Translations under genes and position numbers: made by a program
In this document: one piece after another, positions 26,812 to 36,298 of the stretch
Layout of the letters: each line of letters starts with the position of its first letter
Numbering within the stretch: the stretch's first letter is position 1
Notes under the pieces: generated by a model
Seen by the model: the letters and a program-made list of their open reading frames with translations, nothing else
What the model was told of the DNA's origin: nothing
The model's database searches: none
NCBI GenBank assembly: GCA_037042915.1
Contig: CM073202.1
Span: 1,178,001 to 1,242,000 of the forward strand
DNA length: 64,000 bases
Origin: Auricularia sp. M13
Lineage: Eukaryota > Basidiomycota > Agaricomycetes > Auriculariales > Auriculariaceae
Direction of reading: 5' to 3'

Positions 26812-27726
26812 ATGGCCGCCCTCACATATACGCCAGCCCCACGCCGTGGCGCCCTCCCTTCCCTCCTCCCCCCCTCACGCGCGCCCGCGGAGTCCAGCGA
26901 CATGCAAGATAACGATCAGCCAGACGCGGAACAAGTCCCACCGGCACCGCCGCGTGCAGAGCCAGCCGGCCCCGAACCCCAGTCCTCCACTGCTGCGGCG
27001 CACACGACCGACGCCATACGGGCGACCACGCCTGCTTCAAGCAGTGGGCCGGGCGTAGACGCTGCGCGCGCCCCCCAGGAGACGGAGCCCAGGCTGTCTA
27101 CGCGCACCTGCGAGCCGCTGAGCGCTTCGTCCGTGGGCTCGACACTCGCACAGCCGAGCCGCACGCCCGCGAAGCCCTTGGAAAACAAAAAACGCGAACT
27201 GCCCCCCACACCAAGCGACGAGGCGGCTCAACGCGCTCGCCAGCTGGCGCTCGCGGACCAGTGGCTCCAGAAGTCCCGCTCCGTCGCCATGTCCGCAGGA
27301 CGGGGCCGCATCACCGCGGACATCGCGGAACGGGCAGCGGTCGCGGCGGCATCGATGGCAACAGTCCTCACGCACGCCGAAGAGGCGCTAGACGCCGCAG
27401 AACACGCAACGGAGCCGCACGACGAGGACTGGCCCCCCTTGGGCAGCGCCATCCCGCGACCTGCAACCGCCGCCAACGGCAGCAGCGACAGCCGGGCCGG
27501 AGTCGCCACACTGCCCCAGCAAAACTGGGCGCACGCCGTGACGCACCCACAGGCGCACTCCAAGACGACGCTCACGGCGTTGCCGACGACGAGGTCGGAA
27601 AAGGCGAAGGCTGTCGCAGCCGCGGCCGACACCCTGAACCGGCCGCGACACCTTGTTGTAGGCCTGCCCAAAATCGGCGCATGGGCGACCAAAGTACGCG
27701 AGCGTGCCCACACCGTCTTGCACTAG
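26812..27726 (+). CDS. LINE ORF1, N-terminal frame
   Basis: 304 codons from an ATG at 26812 (another in-frame ATG at 26902). Pro/Ala/Ser-rich first half, then a Glu/Arg/Ala-rich stretch predicted helical (DEAAQRARQLALADQWLQKS to AEEALDAAEH). Ends at a TAG at 27724. Codon use and position fit an ORF1 nucleic-acid-binding protein, but no domain is recognised. Reading past the TAG in the same frame stays open for another 300 nt, and the next ORF1 frame begins 115 nt downstream in a different frame. The two frames may therefore be one protein joined by frameshifting, splicing or in a parental copy without this lesion. Confidence 0.6.
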   Translation: MAALTYTPAPRRGALPSLLPPSRAPAESSDMQDNDQPDAEQVPPAPPRAEPAGPEPQSSTAAAHTTDAIRATTPASSSGPGVDAARAPQETEPRLSTRTCEPLSASSVGSTLAQPSRTPAKPLENKKRELPPTPSDEAAQRARQLALADQWLQKSRSVAMSAGRGRITADIAERAAVAAASMATVLTHAEEALDAAEHATEPHDEDWPPLGSAIPRPATAANGSSDSRAGVATLPQQNWAHAVTHPQAHSKTTLTALPTTRSEKAKAVAAAADTLNRPRHLVVGLPKIGAWATKVRERAHTVLH

Positions 27727-27841
27727 CTAACCCGCCCAGGGGAACGGTTTCACCAGGTCCGTCCCAGCCGACCCGCCGCGCGACGCAGGGTGGGAATCCG
27801 CGCCGCCGCCACTCCCCGCACGCTCACAAGAAAGCACCCGC

Positions 27842-29779
27842 GTGGCGACACAGGGTGCGCGGCGCGCACTGGAAGAACAGGCCGGAGGGATGGGCTCTGC
27901 AGAGATGGATATCTCAAGTCGCTCCTCAAGGCCGGCCGCCTCGCTCAAGATCAACACGGGCTTCCGCCTCCCCCTCCCAGGCCCATCGCCAATGACCCGT
28001 CAACCCGGCCCACTCGCTGCCGCGGACGGAAGCGAGGATGACGACGACGAAGCCGAGTCGCCCTGCGACGGTCCAAGCAGGCGAGCACAACTACTACGGG
28101 CCGCATCTAGCAGCGCGCAGGGCCTTCGCCGCCGCCCGGGCCCGGCTGCGGCCGCAGCCAGTGCTGTGGGAGGACAGGATATATCCATGGCGGAGGACCG
28201 GGCGGTCGACGAGCCCGAAGACGAGCTGGCGTCGCAGCAAGAGGACGCCGAACACGAGCCCTGCGCGCAGCCATTCCCGCCGCCCTCACCGTCCCAGTCC
28301 CCTCCGCCACGAGCGCCGCCCCGCCACGGAGGTATGGACGGTGAAGCACCGCTAGCGACGCCGGCGGAACGCGCCGCCGCCAGCCGCATCTCCGACCTCC
28401 TCGACGACACTACGGTGCGCGTGGTGGCTCTTGGGAACCAGTGCGACCTGGACGGCATGCCTGAGGACGGCCACCTGACCGGGGTACGCGAGCAGCAACG
28501 CGCCCACTTCGACATGCTCGCGCAGGACGGCGAGCATATCATCATCGCCAGGATCCCTATGCCGGGCCTCCGCCGCCGCAAGAACGATACGGTCATACAG
28601 CGCGCGCAGCGTCGCTTCGAGCATAACCTAGACCGCCTCAACATTCCAGGCCTCAACGGCCCGCTACAAGTGGTGCTCGCTAACATCCCGCCCAACGACC
28701 CGGACCCCGACATCATCGACCTCACGTTCTTCATCCGGGGTGCGACGCAGGAGGTCAAAGCTATGTTCGTTGCTGGCGGGCACTGGCTCATCGGAATGTC
28801 CAAAGTCATGTTCTACCCGCACCACGTAGCCCGCTCCAGACTCCTCGTTTCCCTTGGCGGCCTCACCGTCCCCGCGCAGGCCCTCCCCGTCCTTGTCGAC
28901 GCCATCCGCGAACAGTGGAAGAAGGACAAATACCTCGCCCTGCTCTTCACGCTCATGTCAAACGACGAAGTCGACGCGAACATGAACGCGCAGGAGAGCG
29001 ATGTCGCAGTAGCCGCAGCCCGCACGGTGCAAGATACTGACGACACCGGGTCGATGGGATACCATGGCAACGACGAGCTGTCGACACAGCCTGAGCCGAA
29101 GGTGAAGCAGACAGTGTCCGCCCGTGATCATTTCTTCAGGACAATCGAGGTCGTCCAGGCCGAGTCCCGACAATTTGGCACGCCCGTCACCCTGCACCAC
29201 GTCTACGCGGATACACGGGGGATCTCGGACGAGATCCACAAGTCCATCCGCAACGCCGTCGAGGGTATCCGCATCGAGCACCCCATCTTCCAGTACGGCA
29301 CTGCCAGGCCCTGGAAATGCCAACGCTGCCGCTCGCACGCACACCAGACGCACGACTGCCCGCTCGCGAAGCTCGACGCCATCGCGAACGCTGCAGCGCC
29401 CACGCTGTCTGCCATCCCCACGCGCGCGGAGTTCGACGCGCGTGAAGCCGGCGCCGACGTCAAGCAACCAGCCCCCCCGGCGCGCGGACGGGGTCGAGGA
29501 CGGGGCGGCAAACAACAAGACGCGCTGCGCCGTCGCCGGGACGTAGATAGGGGCGCGCGCTCGGGCTGGCAGAACGGCCGGGACACCACTGACGACCGAC
29601 AGGAGGGCCCGAGCCATGGCCATCAGAACCGGCGCACTGGCCAACACCGACGCCGCGAGCAGGCGCAGGGCTGGACAGACGACGAATATGCGCGAGACAG
29701 TGACCGCCGCACGCGCGGCCGGCGCGGAGCACGCCAGGGCGGCCGCCGTCACCGCGAAGATGACGACGGGGACTACTAG
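27842..29779 (+). CDS. LINE ORF1, zinc-knuckle frame (Gag-like)
   Basis: 645 codons from a GTG; first ATG is at 27890 (MGSAEMDISS). Acidic Pro-rich N-terminus, a folded central region (residues about 200-420, with HIIIARIPMPGLRR, LQVVLANIPPNDPD and LVSLGGLTVPA), and a CCHC knuckle CQRCRSHAHQTHDC at 29318-29359. The tail is Arg/Gly-rich. CCHC knuckles and basic tails are the hallmark of ORF1 proteins of several LINE clades, which bind the element RNA. No esterase or RRM was identified. Lies in the same frame as ORF2, with stops between. Confidence 0.75.
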   Translation: MATQGARRALEEQAGGMGSAEMDISSRSSRPAASLKINTGFRLPLPGPSPMTRQPGPLAAADGSEDDDDEAESPCDGPSRRAQLLRAASSSAQGLRRRPGPAAAAASAVGGQDISMAEDRAVDEPEDELASQQEDAEHEPCAQPFPPPSPSQSPPPRAPPRHGGMDGEAPLATPAERAAASRISDLLDDTTVRVVALGNQCDLDGMPEDGHLTGVREQQRAHFDMLAQDGEHIIIARIPMPGLRRRKNDTVIQRAQRRFEHNLDRLNIPGLNGPLQVVLANIPPNDPDPDIIDLTFFIRGATQEVKAMFVAGGHWLIGMSKVMFYPHHVARSRLLVSLGGLTVPAQALPVLVDAIREQWKKDKYLALLFTLMSNDEVDANMNAQESDVAVAAARTVQDTDDTGSMGYHGNDELSTQPEPKVKQTVSARDHFFRTIEVVQAESRQFGTPVTLHHVYADTRGISDEIHKSIRNAVEGIRIEHPIFQYGTARPWKCQRCRSHAHQTHDCPLAKLDAIANAAAPTLSAIPTRAEFDAREAGADVKQPAPPARGRGRGRGGKQQDALRRRRDVDRGARSGWQNGRDTTDDRQEGPSHGHQNRRTGQHRRREQAQGWTDDEYARDSDRRTRGRRGARQGGRRHREDDDGDY

Positions 29780-30382
29780 TCCACACACGCGTTGCGCGCG
29801 TCCCCCCCCCTCTCTCTCTCTCATCACGGACTCTTTCTTGACCCAACAACCGCCACTACGGCGACGCTACGAGTCTTTCTTGCCAGTACCACGCGGCGGG
29901 GATTTTCGCCCCACGCCCTCTTGTCGACCCAACCTCTTGCGTACATTTGCTCCCCACCCGGTAACCCACGCCGCCGCCCACTGCCCACGATGCGCCCCCT
30001 CCTCTCCCACACTGCCGTGTATCTACATGCCTGTGCGACGGTTCCCCCCACCCGCCTGTGCAATTCTTGTCCGCTGGCCTCGTACATATCCTCTTGATGT
30101 GCACACTTGTCCGTAGATACCCGAGTAATAGCACGGCCTTAAAGCGAGCTGTCCGAAGTGAGAAAGCCGAGTTCCCCACTTCCAACATTGTGCCCCCCCT
30201 GAAGAGCTAAGCATCATCTCTGAGGGATGCCCCTGCGATGCCAAATATACTGCTAGACAGAGGCGACGCGGGGAGCGGCGGCCTATTTAGGCCTCGGACG
30301 TGCCGCGCGGAGACGCTGAAGTCCCTCCCCGACGTGCTGCAGGCTCGGCCCCTGCATCACTTCGAAGGTGACATAGTCCGGC
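29780..30382. other. LINE inter-ORF region
   Basis: About 600 bp between the ORF1 stop and the first possible ORF2 codon. Begins with a C-rich and CT-repeat stretch (29804-29822). Short frames only. How ORF2 is translated (reinitiation or internal entry) is not evident. Confidence 0.5.
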
Positions 30383-33300
30383 GTGTTGGTCGCACACCAA
30401 CTATGCCCTGGCCGGCGCGCTGGCCGGCCGGTGGCAAAATATACAGCGCAACCTGCACCACAACCCCATTCACAAACGGTATCCTACAACCGGTCTGGTT
30501 TAGCGTCTCCCGGAAGCGGAGCCGACGCTGCCCCGTCCACGCAGACTGTCGGCAATGATGTGCCGGGAGCCACGGCAAGTGGACTCAGGTCGAGGTACGA
30601 GGGAGCCGACGACGAGCGCCAAGCGCAGCATCGTGCTTTCTCTCAGTCACCTCAGCCCCAGGAAGACATACTGCGCACTGCAAATGGCAGTGCTGGCAGC
30701 CAACAAGAGGCGATGCATGCAGAGTCTCCGCCAGCGGGCAACGACCAACAGGCGGCTACGCCCGCCAACGCATCACGCGGTGCCCCCCCACGCGCCGCCC
30801 CGAGAGCGCGTCGATCGGCGCCGACTGCACAGAGTGCCAAGAAGACAAAGGCCTCCTTACACATTGCATCCGAGAATATGCGCGGTCGCGGGGCCGCGAA
30901 GGTCCAGAAAAGCCAGAAATGGCGGAAAATAGCGGACGACATGAAGAGGCAACAAATCGGCGTCATGGCCCTACAAGAGACGCATCTCGATGACCAAATG
31001 GCGTTAGATATACAACGGCTATATAGACACCTGGCCGTCTACAATACCCCGTTGCCGGAGAATCCGACAGGCGCGGGAGGGGTGGCACTAGTATTCAATG
31101 GCCTGCTCACCAATGCCGCCACGGTCAGAACGAGGACCCTGGTGCCCGGTAGAGCTATCCAAGCTTTACTCAACTGGCACAATGATGACGAGCTGAGCAT
31201 CCTCGCTGTATATGCACCCACCGACCGGAATGAGAACCACGAGATGTGGAATACCGTCCACGACGAGATTCGACGGAACATTGCGAATTTTCCCAAGCCG
31301 GACGTCGTCCTCGGCGACTTCAATTTCGTAGAAGACTCAATAGATCGCTTTCCAGCCGGTATATCGGCGATGGACATGCCGGAAAATTTCGACTGTCTCA
31401 AAACATACCTGCGCGTAACGGACGGCTGGAGGGAGACATTCCCGAGCACGTTGGAATGGTCGTGGCGGAACGCCTCACGCTCAGCCATGTCACGCATAGA
31501 CCGCATTTACTTAACTCATGAGCTAAACCTGGCCAGCTGCGACTGGGAAATTAGACTCTCTGAAATAAACAGAGACGACCACAGTCGTGTCTCGGTTAAG
31601 CTGCGGAACCCGCGTGCCCCTGACATTGGCCCGGGCCGCTGGACGATGCGCCCAGAGCTCTGCAAAGATAAGGTTTTCCTAGACGAGGCCGAAAGACTGG
31701 GCGCTGCAGCGGCAAAGGCATTGCTCTGTGTGGAAATAGAAGGCCGCTCTGAGATCAGGAACGCGCAGTCTGTATGGCAGGGTCTCAAAGCAGACCTCAT
31801 CGTAGCTGCCAAGCGCCGGCTTCGGGACTCAAAATGCGCAAAACTCACAGCCCTAAAAAAGAAGCTCGAACAACGCACCTCAGCCAGGGACGCGTTGCGC
31901 CATGCGACCTCGCCGGAGGATCAGGCCGCTGCACAGGAGCAGCTGAAATCAATAGAATCAGCCATTTTCAAGCTCCAAGATATTTCACGTACCAAAACTT
32001 TTCGCCAGCGCTCAGCAACAGCCTGGGCAGAAGGCGAAACCATGGCCCGATCGTGGTTCAGCTGGGCACGTGACCAAAAGCCACGTGACACCATGCTGGC
32101 CTTAAAACGGCCCGGTGTTCCCGGGCAGCCTATAGTTACCACATCCCAGGCGATGGCTGAGCTAGCTAAAGAATATCATGACAGCGTACAGAATGTGGAC
32201 CTTCAGGTGGACGAGGCCCTTCGTAGCGAAGCTGTCAACAATGTCCTGGAGCACATCGATCACGAGCACGCCCACCATGGCAACAGCGAGCTCATGTCCC
32301 CGCTAAGTAAAGAGACGACGAGGGAAGATGTATTAGAGGCTATCAGACTCTCCCCCTCTGGGAAAGCGGCAGGGACTGATGGGATCATCTACGAGCTGTG
32401 GAAGACCCTGCACCAGAAACACTGCGACTCTGCAAAATCGGAACGCCGGGCCTTTGACGTAGCTGGGATCATGACCGCGGCCTTCAAAGACCTGGAACTG
32501 CATGGACTTAGCGAGGGCTCGAATTTCACCGACGGCTGGCTGTGCCCACTGTATAAAAAGGGCGACCGTACAGATATAGCGAACTACAGGCCGATCACGC
32601 TTCTTAACTCAGACTACAAACTTTTCACCAAAGTCCTTGCGCTGAAACTCGCGAGGATAGCCCCGCAGCTAGTCCACGAATCCCAGGCTGGATTTGTGCG
32701 CGGACGGAGCATCACTGACCATACTAAAATTGCGGACATGGTTATAAACTTCGCGGAAGCCATGGAAGAAAATGGGGCCATAATAGCTCTGGATCAAGAG
32801 AAGGCCTATGACAGAATTAGGCACGACTACCTGTACAACGTCCTCCAAAGATATGGATTCCCGGAACTTTTCGTAAAGACTGTCAAGTCCCTCTATGAAA
32901 ACGCATACACGAGCGTCATGATCAACGGGTGCATGAGCAGCAAATATCGAGTAACACGTGGGGTACGTCAGGGGGACCCCCTGTCGTGCCTGCTCTTCAA
33001 CTTCGCAATCGAACCTCTGCCAGCGATGCTGCGCGCTTCGAACCTGCGAGGTTTCGAGATCGAAGGGCTGGAACAGAAACTGATAGCCACCCTGTACGCG
33101 GATGATACGACTGTATACCTCTCCGAACATGACTCATACGGCCGCCTAGTCGGAATCCTGCAGGAATGGTGCCTCGCAGCAGGGGCCAAGTTCAACATTA
33201 CGAAGACTGAGGTCATCCCACTTGGCACCGAGGCGTACAGAGCCAATATGGTGGCGTCAAGACGCCTGCACGAGGCGGACGACGAGATCCCACAGCCGAT

Positions 33301-35737
33301 CAGGATCGCCAGAGACAGAGAGCCGACGCGAATTCTGGGCTCCTGGCCCGGCAACGAAGTTATAGGTGCCAACACCTGGGCCCCAGTGATCGACAAAGTC
33401 CGCAAAGCCCTAGACAGATGGGAGAGGACCCTGCCGACTTTGAACGGGCGGAGCCTCATCACACAGGTGGTGATAGGAGGGTTCACACAATACCTAACTG
33501 CAGCACAAGGTATGCCGGACGCGATTGAGAAGCGGCTGGATAAAATCGCGATAGACTTCATTTGGCAAGGGAAGAAACGACATCCCGTGAATGTCGAGAC
33601 CCTACAGCTGGCCAAAGACAACGGCGGCATCGGTCTCCTTAGTACTCGCGAGCGGAACGATGCCCAGTATCTGTCATGGCTGAGCGCGTACCTGCGCGAC
33701 GACGACGCACGGCCAACATGGGCGTACGTGGCGGACCACGTCTTTCGAAAATCGATCACGACGAAGGACCGGGGCCGCGTGCACGAGCACCTCCGCACCA
33801 ATCCCTTCGTCCAGTCGTGGCAGCCGAACGCAAGGCGTCTCCCCCTGACGCTCCGCAAAATGCTGTACGTAGCAAAGAGGTACCACCTCACCATAGCCCC
33901 GGCAACCGTCACTCAGGACGCACGAGAGAACGCAAATGTCTGGGTACACCCAGCTCTGATGACGGACCAGCAGCTGAAACTGAGCAATCCCGCCTTCCGA
34001 TGCCTCAGGAGCCATCATGCGGTGTATACGGTTGAGCACCTGATGGAAATCGCTGAGATGGACGAACCGGACCACGAGGACGACGCCGAGTGTGGGTGCG
34101 CAAACTGTGAGGAAGACCGTGCCCAAGGCTGCAGTAACCCAGCCCGGTGCCAAAACGCGGCAGCAGAGGTCCTGAGCAACATTGCGCCACGCTGGAATCC
34201 GTACACAGCCAACACACACCATGAGTCGACGCTGGCGCTGGAATTTGCTGACCAGAGAGAGACAGCTCTAGACACCGGGGAGCTGCTGGTTTTCGACCCC
34301 AACCCATGTGTAAGCCAGAATTTGTCGGACTACTATCGGATCTTCGTCCATGCCTTTGGGATCAGCCCCGGCCCGGCCACGGAGGTGCATAGAGCAGAAG
34401 CTGGCATGCCAGACCCGCTCCCAGTAGCACAGGACGCAGTACACGCGATAATATGCGGCGCAGTCCGCAGAATAGGCGAAGAGAGTGCGACGAGCGGAAT
34501 GGCGATCGTTTTCCCAGACAAGGAACACCCTGATGTAGCCAGCGCCTGCAGCGGCCCGGAACGCAGCGAGGAACTCAGTACGGCGCAAGCAATCATCCTA
34601 GCAGCTGGACTGGTCCCCAAGAATCAGGTCCTGCACATCACCGCGACGAACCGGTCGATTGTAGAGGCCTTGACGCTCAAGTTGCACAAAAACGAGAGCG
34701 ACGGCTGGCTGCGACGGCCCCAAGTAGCCGCGACCATGCGGCACGTTGTGGCAGCACTGCGGACGCGGAACGCCGAGACAACCTTCACATTTGTGGATAA
34801 GCACCGCCGGCAGGCTTGGCCTGAGATTGCGGCGGCCAAGGCGATGGCGAGTTTGGCCGCGGATGGGGGCGAGGACCAGATACAACTGCCAGCGGCGCAG
34901 CCGCTGTACGACCAGCCTGGAATAGCCCTGGCGGGCCTCACGCAGCGACGTGCACATCACGCGATCCGCGCGCTGAATAATGCCAAAATCGCGACGCGTC
35001 GGGCGACTGCGAGGAACCTCGCAACAGTTGGCCGTAGCATCAAGGCGGAGTGTGGCACCACGCCCAGCAATGAACAGATCTGGCGGAGCCTGCGGGACAG
35101 AGATCTGTCGAGGAATGTCAGGAACTTCATCTGGAAAGGCCTGCATGGAGCTCATAAAGTGGGCGATTATTTCAAGCACATGCCAGAACCATGGGGCCCG
35201 CTGAGACTGTGCCCAGCATGCGGAGTAACTGAGTCAATGGAGCACATTCTCTTTGCGTGCCCGAGCTCTGGCCACGAGACCATCTGGGCCTTGACAAAGG
35301 TCTTCCTGGCACACAAGAAGATCAGCGGGGAGATTAATATAGGGCTGGTATGGGGCTGCATGCTAATCCGATCCCGTACCTCCGAGGACTTCGAAGAAAA
35401 GGCCGCAGAGCGCGCCAAACGCATTGTCGTGTCCGAAGCGGCCTTCCTAGCGTGGAAGTTCCGCTGCGAGGCACGGATGGAGCACGCGGATGAGCCAAAC
35501 TGGGCCCCGCCGGCGAGCCGGGTCAGCGACACCTGGCGGGCAATGATGAAGGAACGTCGCGTCCGCGACAAGCTGCTGGCACACAGGAAGACTCGATGCA
35601 CCGCGGCACGCGCGCGCGAGCTGGCCGCCGAAACTTGGCGGTCGCGGACAAATCTACGGGACGCCGCGCCCGACATTAGACAAACCGGAGTTTTAGTGGG
35701 TAACGAGTCGCACGACCTCGCCGACGGCATCGGCTAG
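30383..35737 (+). CDS. LINE ORF2: endonuclease, reverse transcriptase
   Basis: 1784 codons from a GTG, 1674 from the first ATG at 30713; no stop or frameshift. Order: Pro/Ala-rich leader; apurinic-type endonuclease from about 30860 (IASENMRGRG, MALQETHLDD, AVYAPTDRN, VVLGDFNFVE, SRIDRIYLT, DDHSRVSVKL with the catalytic H); reverse transcriptase with ANYRPITLLNSDYKL, QAGFVRGRSITDH, ALDQEKAYDRI, GVRQGDPLSCLLF and catalytic YADD at 33095-33106. An RNase H-like region follows at about 34440-34900, where the acidic residues look lost. A C-terminal CPACGVTESMEHILFAC motif (zf-RVT type) lies near 35210-35265, then a basic tail. All core RT and endonuclease motifs seem intact, so the enzyme could be active. 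Confidence 0.92.
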   Translation: MLVAHQLCPGRRAGRPVAKYTAQPAPQPHSQTVSYNRSGLASPGSGADAAPSTQTVGNDVPGATASGLRSRYEGADDERQAQHRAFSQSPQPQEDILRTANGSAGSQQEAMHAESPPAGNDQQAATPANASRGAPPRAAPRARRSAPTAQSAKKTKASLHIASENMRGRGAAKVQKSQKWRKIADDMKRQQIGVMALQETHLDDQMALDIQRLYRHLAVYNTPLPENPTGAGGVALVFNGLLTNAATVRTRTLVPGRAIQALLNWHNDDELSILAVYAPTDRNENHEMWNTVHDEIRRNIANFPKPDVVLGDFNFVEDSIDRFPAGISAMDMPENFDCLKTYLRVTDGWRETFPSTLEWSWRNASRSAMSRIDRIYLTHELNLASCDWEIRLSEINRDDHSRVSVKLRNPRAPDIGPGRWTMRPELCKDKVFLDEAERLGAAAAKALLCVEIEGRSEIRNAQSVWQGLKADLIVAAKRRLRDSKCAKLTALKKKLEQRTSARDALRHATSPEDQAAAQEQLKSIESAIFKLQDISRTKTFRQRSATAWAEGETMARSWFSWARDQKPRDTMLALKRPGVPGQPIVTTSQAMAELAKEYHDSVQNVDLQVDEALRSEAVNNVLEHIDHEHAHHGNSELMSPLSKETTREDVLEAIRLSPSGKAAGTDGIIYELWKTLHQKHCDSAKSERRAFDVAGIMTAAFKDLELHGLSEGSNFTDGWLCPLYKKGDRTDIANYRPITLLNSDYKLFTKVLALKLARIAPQLVHESQAGFVRGRSITDHTKIADMVINFAEAMEENGAIIALDQEKAYDRIRHDYLYNVLQRYGFPELFVKTVKSLYENAYTSVMINGCMSSKYRVTRGVRQGDPLSCLLFNFAIEPLPAMLRASNLRGFEIEGLEQKLIATLYADDTTVYLSEHDSYGRLVGILQEWCLAAGAKFNITKTEVIPLGTEAYRANMVASRRLHEADDEIPQPIRIARDREPTRILGSWPGNEVIGANTWAPVIDKVRKALDRWERTLPTLNGRSLITQVVIGGFTQYLTAAQGMPDAIEKRLDKIAIDFIWQGKKRHPVNVETLQLAKDNGGIGLLSTRERNDAQYLSWLSAYLRDDDARPTWAYVADHVFRKSITTKDRGRVHEHLRTNPFVQSWQPNARRLPLTLRKMLYVAKRYHLTIAPATVTQDARENANVWVHPALMTDQQLKLSNPAFRCLRSHHAVYTVEHLMEIAEMDEPDHEDDAECGCANCEEDRAQGCSNPARCQNAAAEVLSNIAPRWNPYTANTHHESTLALEFADQRETALDTGELLVFDPNPCVSQNLSDYYRIFVHAFGISPGPATEVHRAEAGMPDPLPVAQDAVHAIICGAVRRIGEESATSGMAIVFPDKEHPDVASACSGPERSEELSTAQAIILAAGLVPKNQVLHITATNRSIVEALTLKLHKNESDGWLRRPQVAATMRHVVAALRTRNAETTFTFVDKHRRQAWPEIAAAKAMASLAADGGEDQIQLPAAQPLYDQPGIALAGLTQRRAHHAIRALNNAKIATRRATARNLATVGRSIKAECGTTPSNEQIWRSLRDRDLSRNVRNFIWKGLHGAHKVGDYFKHMPEPWGPLRLCPACGVTESMEHILFACPSSGHETIWALTKVFLAHKKISGEINIGLVWGCMLIRSRTSEDFEEKAAERAKRIVVSEAAFLAWKFRCEARMEHADEPNWAPPASRVSDTWRAMMKERRVRDKLLAHRKTRCTAARARELAAETWRSRTNLRDAAPDIRQTGVLVGNESHDLADGIG

Positions 35738-35932
35738 GACTGTCGCTCGAGCCCCACACTACCCACATGGGTGTGCGTAAAGCATTTCTCCGGACGGTAG
35801 CGTCCATTGCTCTCCAAAGGCGGTGCTAGCACCGCCGCAAACCAGCCCTGCAAAGGAAGGAGGACGGTTGAGCCACTATGTGGTTGTGACCCCCTCTGAC
35901 GCTCCACAAAAAAAAAAAAAAAAAAAAAAAAA
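35738..35932 (+). other. LINE 3' UTR and poly(A) tail
   Basis: 170 bp of 3' UTR followed by 25 consecutive A residues (35908-35932). The tail length and purity argue for a recent target-primed insertion. Confidence 0.9.
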
Positions 35933-35946
35933 TGATGCTGACGCGC
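35933..35946. repeat. Target-site duplication, right copy
   Basis: TGATGCTGACGCGC directly after the poly(A) tail, identical to 24290-24303. Confidence 0.9.
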
Positions 35947-36298
35947 AAAATGTCAAGAGCCAGGATGCCACGCGCGGTGACAAGTGACAGATCGATTCGC
36001 GCCGCCGGGAATAAGCGATGAGTTCTTTGCCATCCGCCGTCCGGTGCTAACAACCCAACTCACAAACAGAAAGACATAGCCGACGTGCTGCATACATGCT
36101 GCAAGTTCAACGAGGTCGTACATCGCTCAGGTATCACGCGAGTGGTGATTTCAAGAACGTCCGGAAATACTTCGGATGCACGCTTTGAACTCCGCCTTGC
36201 CACTCACCGACAAGACCAGTACTCGCAGCGTCGTACAAGCCGAGAGCACGGTGAGGACTGCTAGGGTTGCTTCATCAGTCCAAAGCTATAATTGTTGA
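35947..36298. promoter_or_regulatory. Probable displaced UNG1 promoter
   Basis: 352 bp between the right duplication and the stop codon of the dehydrogenase gene (-). Removing the LINE would place this stretch 13 bp upstream of the UNG1 ATG, so it is the expected native promoter of UNG1 (and the dehydrogenase 3' region). No specific site recognised. Inference rests on the target-site duplication. Confidence 0.6.

Larger units (their letters stand above)
24304..35932 (+). mobile_element. Full-length non-LTR (LINE) retrotransposon
   Basis: An 11.6-kb element bounded by a perfect 14-bp duplication and ending in 25 A residues. It contains a 2.5-kb 5' region, ORF1 material in two frames (26812-27726, 27842-29779), ORF2 (30383-35737) and a short 3' UTR. 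Target-primed insertion is indicated by the poly(A) tail plus duplication; no terminal repeats are seen. ORF2 is open over its whole length and the duplication is perfect, so the insertion is young. ORF order endonuclease, reverse transcriptase, RNase H-like, zinc motif suggests a Tad-like fungal LINE clade, which I infer and have not tested. Length is more than the usual 6-7 kb mainly because of the long 5' region and long ORFs. Confidence 0.9.

Noticed and set aside
28000-29827. Large minus-strand ORFs across LINE ORF1
   Set aside because: Mirror frames of ORF1; low-complexity Ser/Arg strings and no motif.
32968-34222. Minus-strand ORFs opposite LINE ORF2
   Set aside because: Antisense to the RT domain, no independent features.
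24304-35932. LTR retrotransposon or DNA transposon instead of a LINE
   Set aside because: No terminal repeats, no protease/integrase or transposase; poly(A) tail, endonuclease-RT order and variable-type target duplication fit a LINE.
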